A stretch of DNA of 12,767 bases from Dehalococcoidales bacterium (GCA_012974295.1 JAAXQM010000246.1:1-12767), one strand, 5' to 3'. Positions 1-6,631 are shown, counted from the first letter of the stretch. The notes: generated by a model from the letters alone, not told the origin. Made by a program: numbers and translations.

Positions 1-313
1 CCTTTAGCCCGGCCCCGGCCACCACGAAAGCGGCAGTGGTGGAGATGTTGAACGTCTTGGAAGCGTCGCCCCCTGTGCCGCAGGTATCAACCAGCGGCCC
101 GGATACGGATACAGGAACCGACTTCTCCCGCATCACCCTGGCCATGCCGGCGATCTCTTCCACCGTTTCCCCCTTGAGCCTCAGCGCGGTGACGAAAGAG
201 CCGAACTGTGCCGGCGTTGCCTCTCCGTCCATTATCTCCTGCATTACCTCTGCCGCCTGCTCCATAGTCAGGGATTTCCCGGAAACTACTATATCTATAG
301 CTTCTTTAATCAT
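1..313 (-). CDS. trpD: Anthranilate phosphoribosyltransferase, N-terminal part (runs off the left edge)
   Basis: This enzyme transfers the phosphoribosyl group of PRPP to anthranilate, the second committed step of cytoplasmic tryptophan synthesis. Only the first 104 codons are inside the window. They show the short helical N-terminal domain (residues 1 to about 70), then DTCGTGGD at 76-83, the glycine-rich PRPP pyrophosphate-binding loop. KTFNIST follows at 86-92, another family hallmark. The ATG at 311-313 overlaps the end of trpG by 8 bases. An AAGGAG ribosome site lies about 10 bases upstream inside trpG, so the two genes should be translationally linked and cotranscribed under the trp T-box. 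Identity is certain; the C-terminal half cannot be judged. Confidence 0.96.
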   Translation of the reverse strand, partial: MIKEAIDIVVSGKSLTMEQAAEVMQEIMDGEATPAQFGSFVTALRLKGETVEEIAGMARVMREKSVPVSVSGPLVDTCGTGGDASKTFNISTTAAFVVAGAGLK

Positions 314-887
314 GGGCGGGGTTCTCCTTTCCCAGGAAGTTCCTCAGTATATCCTTGCCCACCTCGGTCATAATGGATTCCGGGTGAAACTGCACCCCCT
401 CAATCGGATACTCACGGTGCCTGAGTCCCATAATAATACCATTATCCGTCCAGGCGGTCACCTCCAGGCAGTCGGGGAGGTCCTCCCTCATTACTGCAAG
501 GGAATGGTAGCGAATCGCGGGAAAGGGATTCGCTAATCCCGCAAGCACCCCGCGGCCATCGTGATGAATCAGCGAGGACTTACCGTGCATGATCTCGCCC
601 GCACGTGCCACTACTGCCCCGTAGCTGTAGCCAATGCACTGGTGACCCAGGCAAACGCCGAGGATTGGGGTATTGGGCCCGAAGTGGCTAATGACCTCAT
701 TGGATATGCCGGCGCGATCCGGGGTGCCCGGGCCGGGGGAGATCACGATGTGCTGTGGCGCTAGCTTCTCCATCTCGGCGATGGTTATCTTGTCATTACG
801 CGCCACGTAAACTTCCTCTCCCAGTTCACAGAGGTACTGGAAGAGGTTGTAGGTAAAGCTGTCGTAGTTATCGATAAGCAGCAGCAT
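306..887 (-). CDS. trpG: Anthranilate synthase component II (glutamine amidotransferase)
   Basis: This subunit hydrolyses glutamine and passes ammonia to TrpE, which makes anthranilate from chorismate. At 193 residues it is the usual length for an unfused class I glutamine amidotransferase. It opens with the family signature LLLIDNYDSFTYNL. The oxyanion loop is SPGPGTPDRAG at 50-60, and the nucleophile is Cys79 in GVCLGHQ. The partner His168 and Glu170 lie in FHPESIMTE, so the catalytic triad is complete. The ATG at 885-887 follows the trpE stop by one base, with a GGAGG about 12 bases upstream. Such proteins can be shared with p-aminobenzoate synthase, but the position between trpE and trpD makes tryptophan synthesis the main role. 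Confidence 0.97.
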   Translation of the reverse strand: MLLLIDNYDSFTYNLFQYLCELGEEVYVARNDKITIAEMEKLAPQHIVISPGPGTPDRAGISNEVISHFGPNTPILGVCLGHQCIGYSYGAVVARAGEIMHGKSSLIHHDGRGVLAGLANPFPAIRYHSLAVMREDLPDCLEVTAWTDNGIIMGLRHREYPIEGVQFHPESIMTEVGKDILRNFLGKENPAHD

Positions 888-888
888 A

Positions 889-2322
889 TTACCGGGAACC
901 CTCCGCCTGTTCGATGGCCTTGATCAGGGCCCGGGCCTTACTCATGCTTTCCTCATACTCCCGCTCGGGCACGCTATCGGCGACGATGCCGCCTCCTGCC
1001 TGTACGGTGGCGGTGCCATTGGTCATTACAATGGTGCGAATGGTAATCGCTGTATCCAGGTTGCCCGAAAAGCTAAAATAACCCACCGCTCCGGCATAGG
1101 GGCCACGTTTGTCCGGCTCTAGCTCAGCGATGATCTCCATGGCGCGTATCTTGGGGGCGCCGGATACTGTGCCTGCGGGGAAACATGCCCTGAGGGCATC
1201 ATACTGGGTCAGGCCGCCCTTCAACGCCCCCTGCACATGCGATACCAGGTGCATTACATGCGAGTAGCGTTCTACATCCATGAGCTGTGTAACCTCAACC
1301 GTGCCGGGCACCGCAACCCTCCCGATATCGTTACGCCCGAGGTCGAGAAGCATGACGTGCTCAGCGCATTCCTTCTCGTCCCCCTTGAGATCTTCCTCCA
1401 TAGCAAGGTCTTGGGCGTGATCGCCTCCACGAGGGCGTGTACCGGCGATGGGATGGGTTGCCACCACCCCTTCTTCCACCCTCACCAGAAGCTCTGGCGA
1501 GGCGCCGATGATATGACAGTCGTCGAGGTGGAGATGGTACATGTAGGGTGAAGGGTTGATGCTCCGCAGCGCTCTATATATGTCGAAGGGATCGGCAGTA
1601 GTGGCCTTACTGAGCCGTTGCGATAGCACTACCTGAATGATCTCGCCGGCAGCGATATATTCCTTGGCCTGAACGACCTTAGCCTCGAATTCGTCTTTGG
1701 AGAGATTGGAGCAGACAGGTGATGGTGGGGGTGGAATTATGGGTGTGCTACTTTTATACACTAGAGGTTGGCCCAGCCGCGCTACCAGGGAATCGATGCG
1801 CTTCACCGCTTTCTGATATTCTTGCTCTATATCGCCATCGTCGAGGTGAACGTGGCTCACTACCTTAATCTTATGCGTGAGGTGATCGAATACGAGAACG
1901 CTATCGGCAAACATAAAGAGGGACTCCGAGAGACCCAGGGGGTCTGCATCTGGCGTCGGTAGCTCCTCAAAGTGCCTCACCGTTTCATAAGACAGATAGC
2001 CCACTGCCCCGCCGTGAAAGGGCGGTAGTCCGGGAACGGAAACCACCCTGTATTTATCCAGCTCCCTTGCGATTGAGAGCAAAGGATCAGCCCTTTCCTC
2101 GCCTGACCGCAGCACGAGGTAAGGCTCAGTACCGATAAAGCTATAGCGTGCCAAGCGCTCCCCGCCTTCGACGCTCTCCAGAAGGAAGGAATAGGGGCCG
2201 CGAGCAGTTTTCAGATAGGCAGAGACCGGAGTCTCCAGGTCGGCAACTATCTCACGATAGATCGGCACCAGATTTCCCAGTCTCCTCAGTTCTCGAACTT
2301 CGTTCAGTGTTGGATAGTACAT
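889..2322 (-). CDS. trpE: Anthranilate synthase component I
   Basis: This is the chorismate-binding subunit that, with TrpG, forms anthranilate. The 477 residues are typical for the family. The N-terminal domain carries LLES at 47-50 within YSFLLESVEGGERLARYSF, the known tryptophan feedback-binding segment, so allosteric inhibition is expected. The catalytic domain shows PSPYMYHLHL near 258-265, HPIAGTRPRG at 290-299, DLGRNDIGRV at 327-336, FPAGTVSGAPKIRAME at 381-396 and AGGGIVADSVPEREYEE at 442-458. PIAGTRPRG and LLES favour TrpE over PabB. The start is set by AAGGA six bases before the ATG. About 70 bases separate it from the T-box terminator upstream. It is the first gene of the operon, one base ahead of trpG. 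Confidence 0.97.
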   Translation of the reverse strand: MYYPTLNEVRELRRLGNLVPIYREIVADLETPVSAYLKTARGPYSFLLESVEGGERLARYSFIGTEPYLVLRSGEERADPLLSIARELDKYRVVSVPGLPPFHGGAVGYLSYETVRHFEELPTPDADPLGLSESLFMFADSVLVFDHLTHKIKVVSHVHLDDGDIEQEYQKAVKRIDSLVARLGQPLVYKSSTPIIPPPPSPVCSNLSKDEFEAKVVQAKEYIAAGEIIQVVLSQRLSKATTADPFDIYRALRSINPSPYMYHLHLDDCHIIGASPELLVRVEEGVVATHPIAGTRPRGGDHAQDLAMEEDLKGDEKECAEHVMLLDLGRNDIGRVAVPGTVEVTQLMDVERYSHVMHLVSHVQGALKGGLTQYDALRACFPAGTVSGAPKIRAMEIIAELEPDKRGPYAGAVGYFSFSGNLDTAITIRTIVMTNGTATVQAGGGIVADSVPEREYEESMSKARALIKAIEQAEGSR

Positions 2323-2390
2323 TTATCGTCCTTCATAATTTGCCGAGCGATGTCTCTCCTCTATGCGTTCTACCTCTATCTAGTTCCAAT

Positions 2391-2421
2391 AAAAAACCTC
2401 CATCCTTAAGGGACGGAGGTT
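2391..2421 (-). terminator. Intrinsic terminator of the trp T-box
   Basis: On the minus strand an 11-bp stem with one G-U pair (arms 2411-2421 and 2395-2405) and a five-base loop is followed by a T run (2391-2396, partly used in the stem). Its 5' arm contains the CCCU that the T-box AGGG would sequester in the antiterminator, so the two structures exclude each other. It lies about 70 bases before the trpE ATG. Confidence 0.93.
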
Positions 2422-2708
2422 AACCTACGCGGTGCCACCCTAATTACCCCGAGGCCGACACTTCAGCTGAAATCGAGGTATCTCTATCAGATACAGCCCC
2501 ATCCTAGCGGGGCGATACCCTGGGCTCTGATAACGGTGCCCTCTCCGTCAAGACCTACTCTCGCTATATTACGATTTCGGGTTGAGGCTCCCAAGCCCAT
2601 TCTGCCACTGCGCCTGTATCGGGTTTCCACCTACCCCCGACTCTCTGAACCTCGCTTTGAGGCATACTAGTCCTGTTCTCAGCCTTTGCTATATAATGTT
2701 TTCCTCTG
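2391..2708 (-). promoter_or_regulatory. tRNA-Trp T-box riboswitch leader of trpE
   Basis: Read on the minus strand, this leader has every part of a transcriptional T-box. AGGGUGGCACCGCG (2428-2441) is the exact T-box consensus; its UGGC can pair with the GCCA acceptor end expected of bacterial tRNA-Trp (discriminator G73). Stem I is visible: an AGGCU/AGCCU base, an AGUA motif followed by UGCC, an apical UCGGG/CCCGA helix with a GGUG-containing loop, and returning GGCA. The specifier side reads GAA-UGG-GCU, placing a Trp codon at 2597-2599. Helices consistent with stem II/IIA-B and stem III follow. AGGG of the T-box can pair with CCCU of the terminator's 5' arm, giving the antiterminator. Uncharged tRNA-Trp should therefore permit transcription of trpEGD. 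The 5' end is inferred from the promoter. Confidence 0.95.
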
Positions 2709-2714
2709 TTAGCT

Positions 2715-2743
2715 ATTATGAAAGCTTGTTTGATTCTTGTCAA
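2715..2743 (-). promoter_or_regulatory. Sigma-70-type promoter of the trp operon
   Basis: On the minus strand a perfect TTGACA (2738-2743) is followed by a 17-base spacer and CATAAT (2715-2720). Transcription would start near 2708, about ten bases before the first stem I sequences of the T-box. Promoter quality and spacing fit a housekeeping promoter with control left mainly to the T-box. A short inverted repeat abuts the -35 element. Confidence 0.85.
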
Positions 2744-2757
2744 TACCTGCCGGTATT
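2742..2757. repeat. Inverted repeat abutting the trp -35 box
   Basis: AATACC-TGCC-GGTATT is a perfect 6-bp-arm inverted repeat with a four-base centre. Two of its bases fall inside the -35 hexamer. The position suits a regulator operator or an activator site, but a 6-bp repeat can occur by chance and no second copy is seen in the window. Confidence 0.3.
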
Positions 2758-2822
2758 CATACAGGTCCCGTGCTCAAAAAGCTCATTGGTTTGATAAAAG
2801 TTCAAACTTCTCTAGACCGACG

Positions 2823-2848
2823 AAAAAAAGGTGCAGGACACTTCCTGC
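2823..2848 (-). terminator. Intrinsic terminator after the lipoprotein gene
   Basis: On the minus strand GCAGGA-AGTG-TCCTGC (2833-2848) forms a 6-bp stem with a four-base loop. Seven T residues (2823-2829) follow after a short ACC. It ends the transcript of the lipoprotein gene that stops at 2962 and insulates it from the trp promoter about 80 bases further on. Confidence 0.75.
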
Positions 2849-2849
2849 C

Positions 2850-2902
2850 GGGGGTTTGGTGGTGTCCCCCAGCTTTAAAGTATCCCCCAACCTTGGGGGA
2901 TA
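2850..2902. repeat. Hairpin cluster downstream of the lipoprotein gene
   Basis: TATCCCCCAA-CC-TTGGGGGATA (2881-2902) is a perfect 10-bp inverted repeat. Next to it, GGGGG (2850-2854) and CCCCC (2866-2870) can form another stem. Neither has its own T run, but both lie between the stop codon at 2962 and the true terminator at 2823-2848. They may protect the 3' end of the mRNA or assist termination. The C5 and G5 tracts could also pair with each other in alternative ways. Confidence 0.5.
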
Positions 2903-2961
2903 TAGGCGGTTGATTGAGAGTATTTCAGCATTCTCTCCTAATCGATATTAGCCGCGAACTC

Positions 2962-3675
2962 TTACGCTTCCGTCATGTCAATTATTTCAACACCTGGTGC
3001 CACCTTGTCGATATCGAACTTATCGTCGGAGATACTTGAGTTTAGGTCAATATTTGTATACTCCATGGCCACACTATAGCCTGCGGCATCTGTGGCCTCT
3101 ACCTTTATAAGCAAGCCGCTATTCGATATCCAGTAGATAATCGTAGCCCCATCATAAGCGCTGGAGGTGAACTTTGTGCAGGATTGTCCGCCAATGCTCT
3201 CGTGGCCGGTGATAGCCACGCTAGAGCATAACGCGTCAATGTCGCAAGCAAGTTCCATTTCTGCGAGTATAGTTTCTTCTGATACGTCGCCAAAATAATA
3301 TTCGACAAACCACCACGTGTATGAATCAGCTAGGCTCATTCCGGCATCCGATTGATACTTAGTGGCGATATTCTCATACTGATCATAAATCCATTGGAAT
3401 TCGCCATCGTCGATGAATATGGCCAGGTTAGTCTCCTCGCTTGGATCTGTCATGCTCATGTCTACCCTCGATTTCCCCCCTTTGCCCCACACATCCAGGG
3501 ATACGCTAACTTCATTCGAGTCTGACCATTCCATCGAGTACTGATAGGTTTCCGGCAGCTCACCTATCTCCTTCGTCGGGGTGGGGGTAGGTTCGGCCGC
3601 TCCGTTTCCACATCCCATTGCGGTACCAACTACTATCAGGGCAACCATTAATCCAGATATAAAGGATTTCTTCAT
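2962..3675 (-). CDS. Uncharacterised secreted lipoprotein with a Thr-Pro linker
   Basis: Function not recognised. The 237-residue protein starts with a lipoprotein signal peptide: MKKS, a hydrophobic stretch to about residue 18, and a lipobox ending in Cys22 (TAMGC). A short linker with TPTPTPT (30-36) follows, then a mature domain of about 200 residues rich in alternating beta-type stretches. The domain contains two further cysteines spaced CDIDALC and a third in SCTKF. The layout (a beta-rich domain with a late VEATDAAGYSVAMEYTNIDLN segment and a DKFDIDK end) resembles LolA/LppX-like lipid-carrier lipoproteins, but this is only a resemblance. The ATG is preceded by GAGG about eight bases away. 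It lies 69 bases after the crotonase gene on the same strand and has its own terminator. Confidence 0.85.
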   Translation of the reverse strand: MKKSFISGLMVALIVVGTAMGCGNGAAEPTPTPTKEIGELPETYQYSMEWSDSNEVSVSLDVWGKGGKSRVDMSMTDPSEETNLAIFIDDGEFQWIYDQYENIATKYQSDAGMSLADSYTWWFVEYYFGDVSEETILAEMELACDIDALCSSVAITGHESIGGQSCTKFTSSAYDGATIIYWISNSGLLIKVEATDAAGYSVAMEYTNIDLNSSISDDKFDIDKVAPGVEIIDMTEA

Positions 3676-3697
3676 TGTGACCTCAACTCTCCAGTTT

Positions 3698-3712
3698 TTG
3701 TAAAGTGTACAA
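3698..3712. repeat. Short inverted repeat upstream of the lipoprotein gene
   Basis: TTGTA-AAGTG-TACAA is a 5-bp-arm inverted repeat 23 bases before the lipoprotein ATG, in the 69-base gap after the crotonase gene. I could not place a convincing promoter around it, nor a terminator for the upstream gene. It could be an operator or chance. Confidence 0.2.
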
Positions 3713-3744
3713 TATAGGGCTAGTTTCAGGACGAGGGCGATTAA

Positions 3745-4503
3745 TTACTTCCCCTTCCATACGGGCGGCCTCTTTTCGGAAAAGGCTATCATTCCCTCTA
3801 TGATATCCTCACTGGCCAGGGACGCAGCCATGATTGTGTTGCTAGCTATTGCTTCCTCTTCAGTAGGGTAGATGTTCCTGAATGCTGCTTCCTTGGTTAG
3901 CCTTATCGCTAAGGGGGCATTTTTACACACGCGTTCCGCCAAAGCGGTGGCGGCAGGCAGAAGCTCCTCATCTGAAACCACCTTATTGAGGAAACCTACC
4001 TCGTACGCTCGCTGAGCGCTTATCGGGTCGCCGGTGAGGAGCATCTCCATAGCTATTGCTGTTGGTATATAGCGAGGGAGGTGGGCGCTACCGATGGCTG
4101 CGAGTCCTACCTGCACCTCGGTGATGGCGAAGCGGGCGTACTCGCTGGCTATCCTCAGGTCGCATTCCATGGCCAGAAGCCAGCCTGCGGCGTATGCGGG
4201 GCCGTTGACAGCAACGATGATGGGTTTCCAGACCTTAAGAGCACCGGGGCATAGAGGGTTTAGAGTATCTCCTGGTTTTAGGAATGATCCCTGTGCCGCC
4301 CGCTCTTTGAGGTCGAGCCCGGCGCAGAACGTGGTCCCAGCTCCGGTAAGGACGGCCACCCACAGGTCGTCATCATCACGGAAGTCTATCCATGCCTTCT
4401 CCAGCTCACCCAGCAGCTCGTAATTTAGGGCATTTCGCTTCTCGGGGCGATTCAGGGTGATATAGGCAATCCTACCCTTTTTCTCATATAGAAGTACGGA
4501 CAT
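3745..4503 (-). CDS. Enoyl-CoA hydratase/isomerase-family (crotonase-fold) protein
   Basis: A 252-residue cytoplasmic crotonase-superfamily member, a group that acts on acyl-CoA thioesters by stabilising an enolate in an oxyanion hole. NRPEKRNAL is near 18-26 and the first oxyanion loop FCAGLDLKE near 59-67. NGPAYAAGWLLAMECD at 100-115 is the second conserved block, and TEVQVGL near 128-134 and LTGDPISAQRAYEVGFLNKVV follow. Compared with rat mitochondrial hydratase, the Glu164 equivalent is kept (Glu129), but the Glu144 position is Leu109 and the usual GGG is AAG. True hydratase activity is therefore doubtful; an isomerase or another crotonase reaction is possible. An AGGTG (4510-4514) six bases before the ATG at 4501-4503 decides the start; an upstream in-frame GTG at 4512 overlaps that site. 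It lies 45 bases after the GuaB3-like gene, probably in one transcript. Confidence 0.9.
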   Translation of the reverse strand: MSVLLYEKKGRIAYITLNRPEKRNALNYELLGELEKAWIDFRDDDDLWVAVLTGAGTTFCAGLDLKERAAQGSFLKPGDTLNPLCPGALKVWKPIIVAVNGPAYAAGWLLAMECDLRIASEYARFAITEVQVGLAAIGSAHLPRYIPTAIAMEMLLTGDPISAQRAYEVGFLNKVVSDEELLPAATALAERVCKNAPLAIRLTKEAAFRNIYPTEEEAIASNTIMAASLASEDIIEGMIAFSEKRPPVWKGK

Positions 4504-4548
4504 CATAATCACCTGTTATTGATTGAAACATCAGCGGGGGGTTCAGGA

Positions 4549-5691
4549 TTATCTCCCTTGTTGTGCTTGGAAGAATTTACCCTCTGTCTTTATCGATGGG
4601 GCCAGTACCATTTCCACGCGCTGCATCTCCTTGATGGAGCGCGCGCCGCACATGCCCATCGAGGTTCGTAGCGCTCCTATGAGGTTCTGAGTCCCGCCGG
4701 TGACCGAGGCTGGCCCGAATAGTATCTGCTCCAGGCTGCTGGTGGTGCCTACCTTAATTCTTGTTCCCCTGGGCAATGCCGCGTGGGGGGTGGCCATGCC
4801 CCAATGATAACCTCGTCCCGGGGCCTCGTTAGCCTGAGCGAAGATCGACCCCAGCATCACGGCGTCGGCGCCGGAGGCGAAGGCCTTGCAAATATCTCCG
4901 CCGGTACGAAAACCGCCATCGGTGATTATGGCAACATACTTACCGGTCTCCTGAAGGTGGTATTCCCTGGCGGCGGCACAATCCATAGTTGCTGTTACCT
5001 GGGGAACGCCGACCCCCGTAACCTCCCTCGTGGTGCATGCAGCCCCGGGCCCTACGCCGACGAGAATGCCGGAGATGCCCTCTTTCATCAGCGATAGAGC
5101 AGCGTTGTAGCTAACGCAGTTGCCCACGATAATCGGAGCTGGCATTATCTGGCACAGATCGGAGAAACTGAGGCCCTGATAGCTTTTCGAGACGTGTTGA
5201 GCTGTAGTCACGGTGGATTGCACTACGAAGATATCTACCCCTGCCTCTGCACAGATAGGGGCAAATAGCTTGGTGTTCTGGGGCGTCACCGAGGCGGCAC
5301 AAATCGCTCCGGCGCGCTTGATCTCGCTTATGCGTTCGCCAATAAGGTTCTCCTTGATTGGTGCGGAGTAGATTTTCTGCAGGAAGGTGGTGACCTCATT
5401 ATCGGGGATGCTCGCGATTTCTGCTAACACTGAATCGGCATCGTCATAACGGGTGTTAACCCCTTCCAGATTGAGTACCGCGAGTCCTCCCAACTGGCTC
5501 AGCAAAACAGCAAAGCGGGTGTCTACTACGGCATCCATCGCGGAGGCGAGGAAGGGCATCGCGAAGGTAAAGTCACGCAGGGTGAAATCGGTGTTTATCT
5601 GTTCCGGGTTGATGGTGGTATCCCCCGGTACCAGTGCTACTTCGTCGAAGCCGTAGCACTGCTTTATCTCTTTGAATTGCGGGGAAGGCAT
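4549..5691 (-). CDS. guaB3: GuaB3-family IMP dehydrogenase/GMP reductase-related protein
   Basis: A 380-residue TIM-barrel protein of the IMPDH/GMP reductase superfamily. FLASAMDAV (47-55) matches the N-terminal barrel strand. The catalytic loop is GVGPGAACTTREVTGVGVPQ (212-231) with Cys219 as the expected nucleophile. TDGGFRTGGDICKAFASGADAVMLGS (258-282) is the phosphate-binding region. No CBS pair interrupts the barrel, and the active loop is AACTTRE rather than the SICTTR usual in GuaB. These points, and the length, fit the GuaB3 group found in actinobacteria and cyanobacteria; some members have been reported to act as GMP reductases. Reduction of GMP to IMP is thus as likely as IMP oxidation. 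A strong AAGGAGG lies eight bases before the ATG, and the gene has its own promoter. Confidence 0.88.
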   Translation of the reverse strand: MPSPQFKEIKQCYGFDEVALVPGDTTINPEQINTDFTLRDFTFAMPFLASAMDAVVDTRFAVLLSQLGGLAVLNLEGVNTRYDDADSVLAEIASIPDNEVTTFLQKIYSAPIKENLIGERISEIKRAGAICAASVTPQNTKLFAPICAEAGVDIFVVQSTVTTAQHVSKSYQGLSFSDLCQIMPAPIIVGNCVSYNAALSLMKEGISGILVGVGPGAACTTREVTGVGVPQVTATMDCAAAREYHLQETGKYVAIITDGGFRTGGDICKAFASGADAVMLGSIFAQANEAPGRGYHWGMATPHAALPRGTRIKVGTTSSLEQILFGPASVTGGTQNLIGALRTSMGMCGARSIKEMQRVEMVLAPSIKTEGKFFQAQQGR

Positions 5692-5699
5692 GAGCTAAC

Positions 5700-5706
5700 C
5701 CTCCTT
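5700..5706 (-). promoter_or_regulatory. Ribosome binding site of guaB3
   Basis: On the minus strand a full AAGGAGG sits eight bases before the ATG at 5689-5691. It is the strongest Shine-Dalgarno match I found in the window and fixes this start. Confidence 0.85.
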
Positions 5707-5732
5707 GCCCTTAGCTTGTAATTGCAAAGGTA

Positions 5733-5762
5733 ACTATATCAGAGGAGGAGGCCCAAAGTCAA
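5733..5762 (-). promoter_or_regulatory. Promoter of guaB3 and the crotonase gene
   Basis: On the minus strand TTGACT (5757-5762), an 18-base spacer and TATAGT (5733-5738) make a good sigma-70-type promoter, with a start near 5726 and a leader of about 35 bases. Its -35 box lies seven bases from that of the divergent rsmI promoter. Confidence 0.75.
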
Positions 5763-5769
5763 CGCTGGA

Positions 5770-5799
5770 TGGACGAGGCGATGGTCGATAAGCTATAAT
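5770..5799 (+). promoter_or_regulatory. Promoter of the rsmI-metG-tatD-prenyl synthase cluster
   Basis: A perfect TATAAT (5794-5799) lies 18 bases after TGGACG (5770-5775). Transcription near 5806 would give a very short leader before the ribosome site at 5810. It is divergent from the guaB3 promoter, so a factor bound at 5757-5775 could affect both. Confidence 0.65.
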
Positions 5800-5818
5800 G
5801 TTTCGTCCTGGAGGAGCG

Positions 5819-6631
5819 ATGCCGACCCTTTATATTGTAGCCACCCCGATAGGTAATCTGGAGGATGTCTCATTTCGTGCCCTGCGCATCCTCAGTGAAG
5901 TGCAGCTTATTGCCGCGGAGGATACCCGAAAGACAAAGCGCCTCCTTTCAACCTATGCTATTAAAACTCCTTTAACCAGTTATCACGAGCATAGCAAAGG
6001 GGCGAAGCTTTCACACCTGCTGAGCTGCCTGGAGCAGGGCGATGTAGCACTCGTCTCCGAGGCGGGGATGCCCGGAATAAGCGACCCGGGTTATGAGCTG
6101 GTGGTGGCAGCGATAGAGAGGGGCGTCCCTGTTGTCCCGATCCCGGGGCCCTCTGTTTTAGTTACCGCCCTCGCTGTCTCCGGACTTTCCACTAATGAGT
6201 TTACCTATCTGGGTTTTCTGCCCCGCAAGAAGGGTCAGCGAAGAAGGTGTCTGGAGCAGGTTGCTGATGGTGAGAGGACTATTATCGCTTTCGAGGCCCC
6301 TCACCGTCTTATTGCTACATTGGAGGACATCCTGGATGTACTTGGGGATCGACGGATCGCCATATGCCGCGAGCTGACGAAGGTTCATGAGGAGGTCTTT
6401 CGAGGGATAGTTAGCGCCGCCCTGGCCTATTTTCGGGAGCCGCTTGGGGAATTCACCCTCGTTATGGAGGGGAAGCAAAAAGGGGATAGAGTAGTTACCG
6501 CTTCCATAGAGGGGGAATTACGCCGATTGTACCAGGAGGGTTTTCCTGCCAAGAAGGCTGTCTCCCTTGTGGCCGAGTTAACTGGCGTTTCCAAGAAGGA
6601 ACTGTATAAGGCCTGGCTGAAGCTTGGCTAG
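5819..6631 (+). CDS. rsmI: 16S rRNA 2'-O-methyltransferase (C1402), RsmI
   Basis: RsmI uses S-adenosylmethionine to methylate the ribose 2'-OH of C1402 in the decoding centre of 16S rRNA. The 270-residue protein has the tetrapyrrole-methylase fold with the family blocks in order: LYIVATPIGNLEDVSFRAL (4-22), IAAEDTRKT (31-39), LVSEAGMPGISDPGYELV (78-95), PIPGPSVLVTALAVSGL (107-123) and FEAPHRL (158-164). A C-terminal helical part ends in FPAKKAVSLVAELTGVSKKELYKA. I start it at the ATG at 5819 because GGAGG (5810-5814) sits four bases ahead and MPTLYIVATP is the standard N-terminus. An in-frame ATG at 5798 lies inside the -10 box of the predicted promoter, so it should be untranscribed. It is the first gene of the plus-strand cluster. 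Confidence 0.95.
   Translation: MPTLYIVATPIGNLEDVSFRALRILSEVQLIAAEDTRKTKRLLSTYAIKTPLTSYHEHSKGAKLSHLLSCLEQGDVALVSEAGMPGISDPGYELVVAAIERGVPVVPIPGPSVLVTALAVSGLSTNEFTYLGFLPRKKGQRRRCLEQVADGERTIIAFEAPHRLIATLEDILDVLGDRRIAICRELTKVHEEVFRGIVSAALAYFREPLGEFTLVMEGKQKGDRVVTASIEGELRRLYQEGFPAKKAVSLVAELTGVSKKELYKAWLKLG

Noticed and set aside
36..536. 166-codon open frame on the plus strand across trpD and trpG
   Set aside because: It lies antisense to two unmistakable genes, has no family motif and no convincing ribosome site, so it is a coding shadow.
2391..2708. Trp attenuator with a leader peptide (enterobacterial style) as an alternative to a T-box
   Set aside because: The T-box consensus and stem I are complete, and I see no short reading frame with tandem Trp codons placed before the terminator.
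2582..2951. Two overlapping plus-strand open frames (70 and 77 codons) in the trp leader region
   Set aside because: They run antisense through the T-box, the trp promoter and the terminator, with no recognisable protein motif.
5798..5818. Upstream in-frame ATG for rsmI
   Set aside because: It overlaps the TATAAT of the predicted promoter and lacks a ribosome site; the ATG at 5819 matches the family N-terminus.
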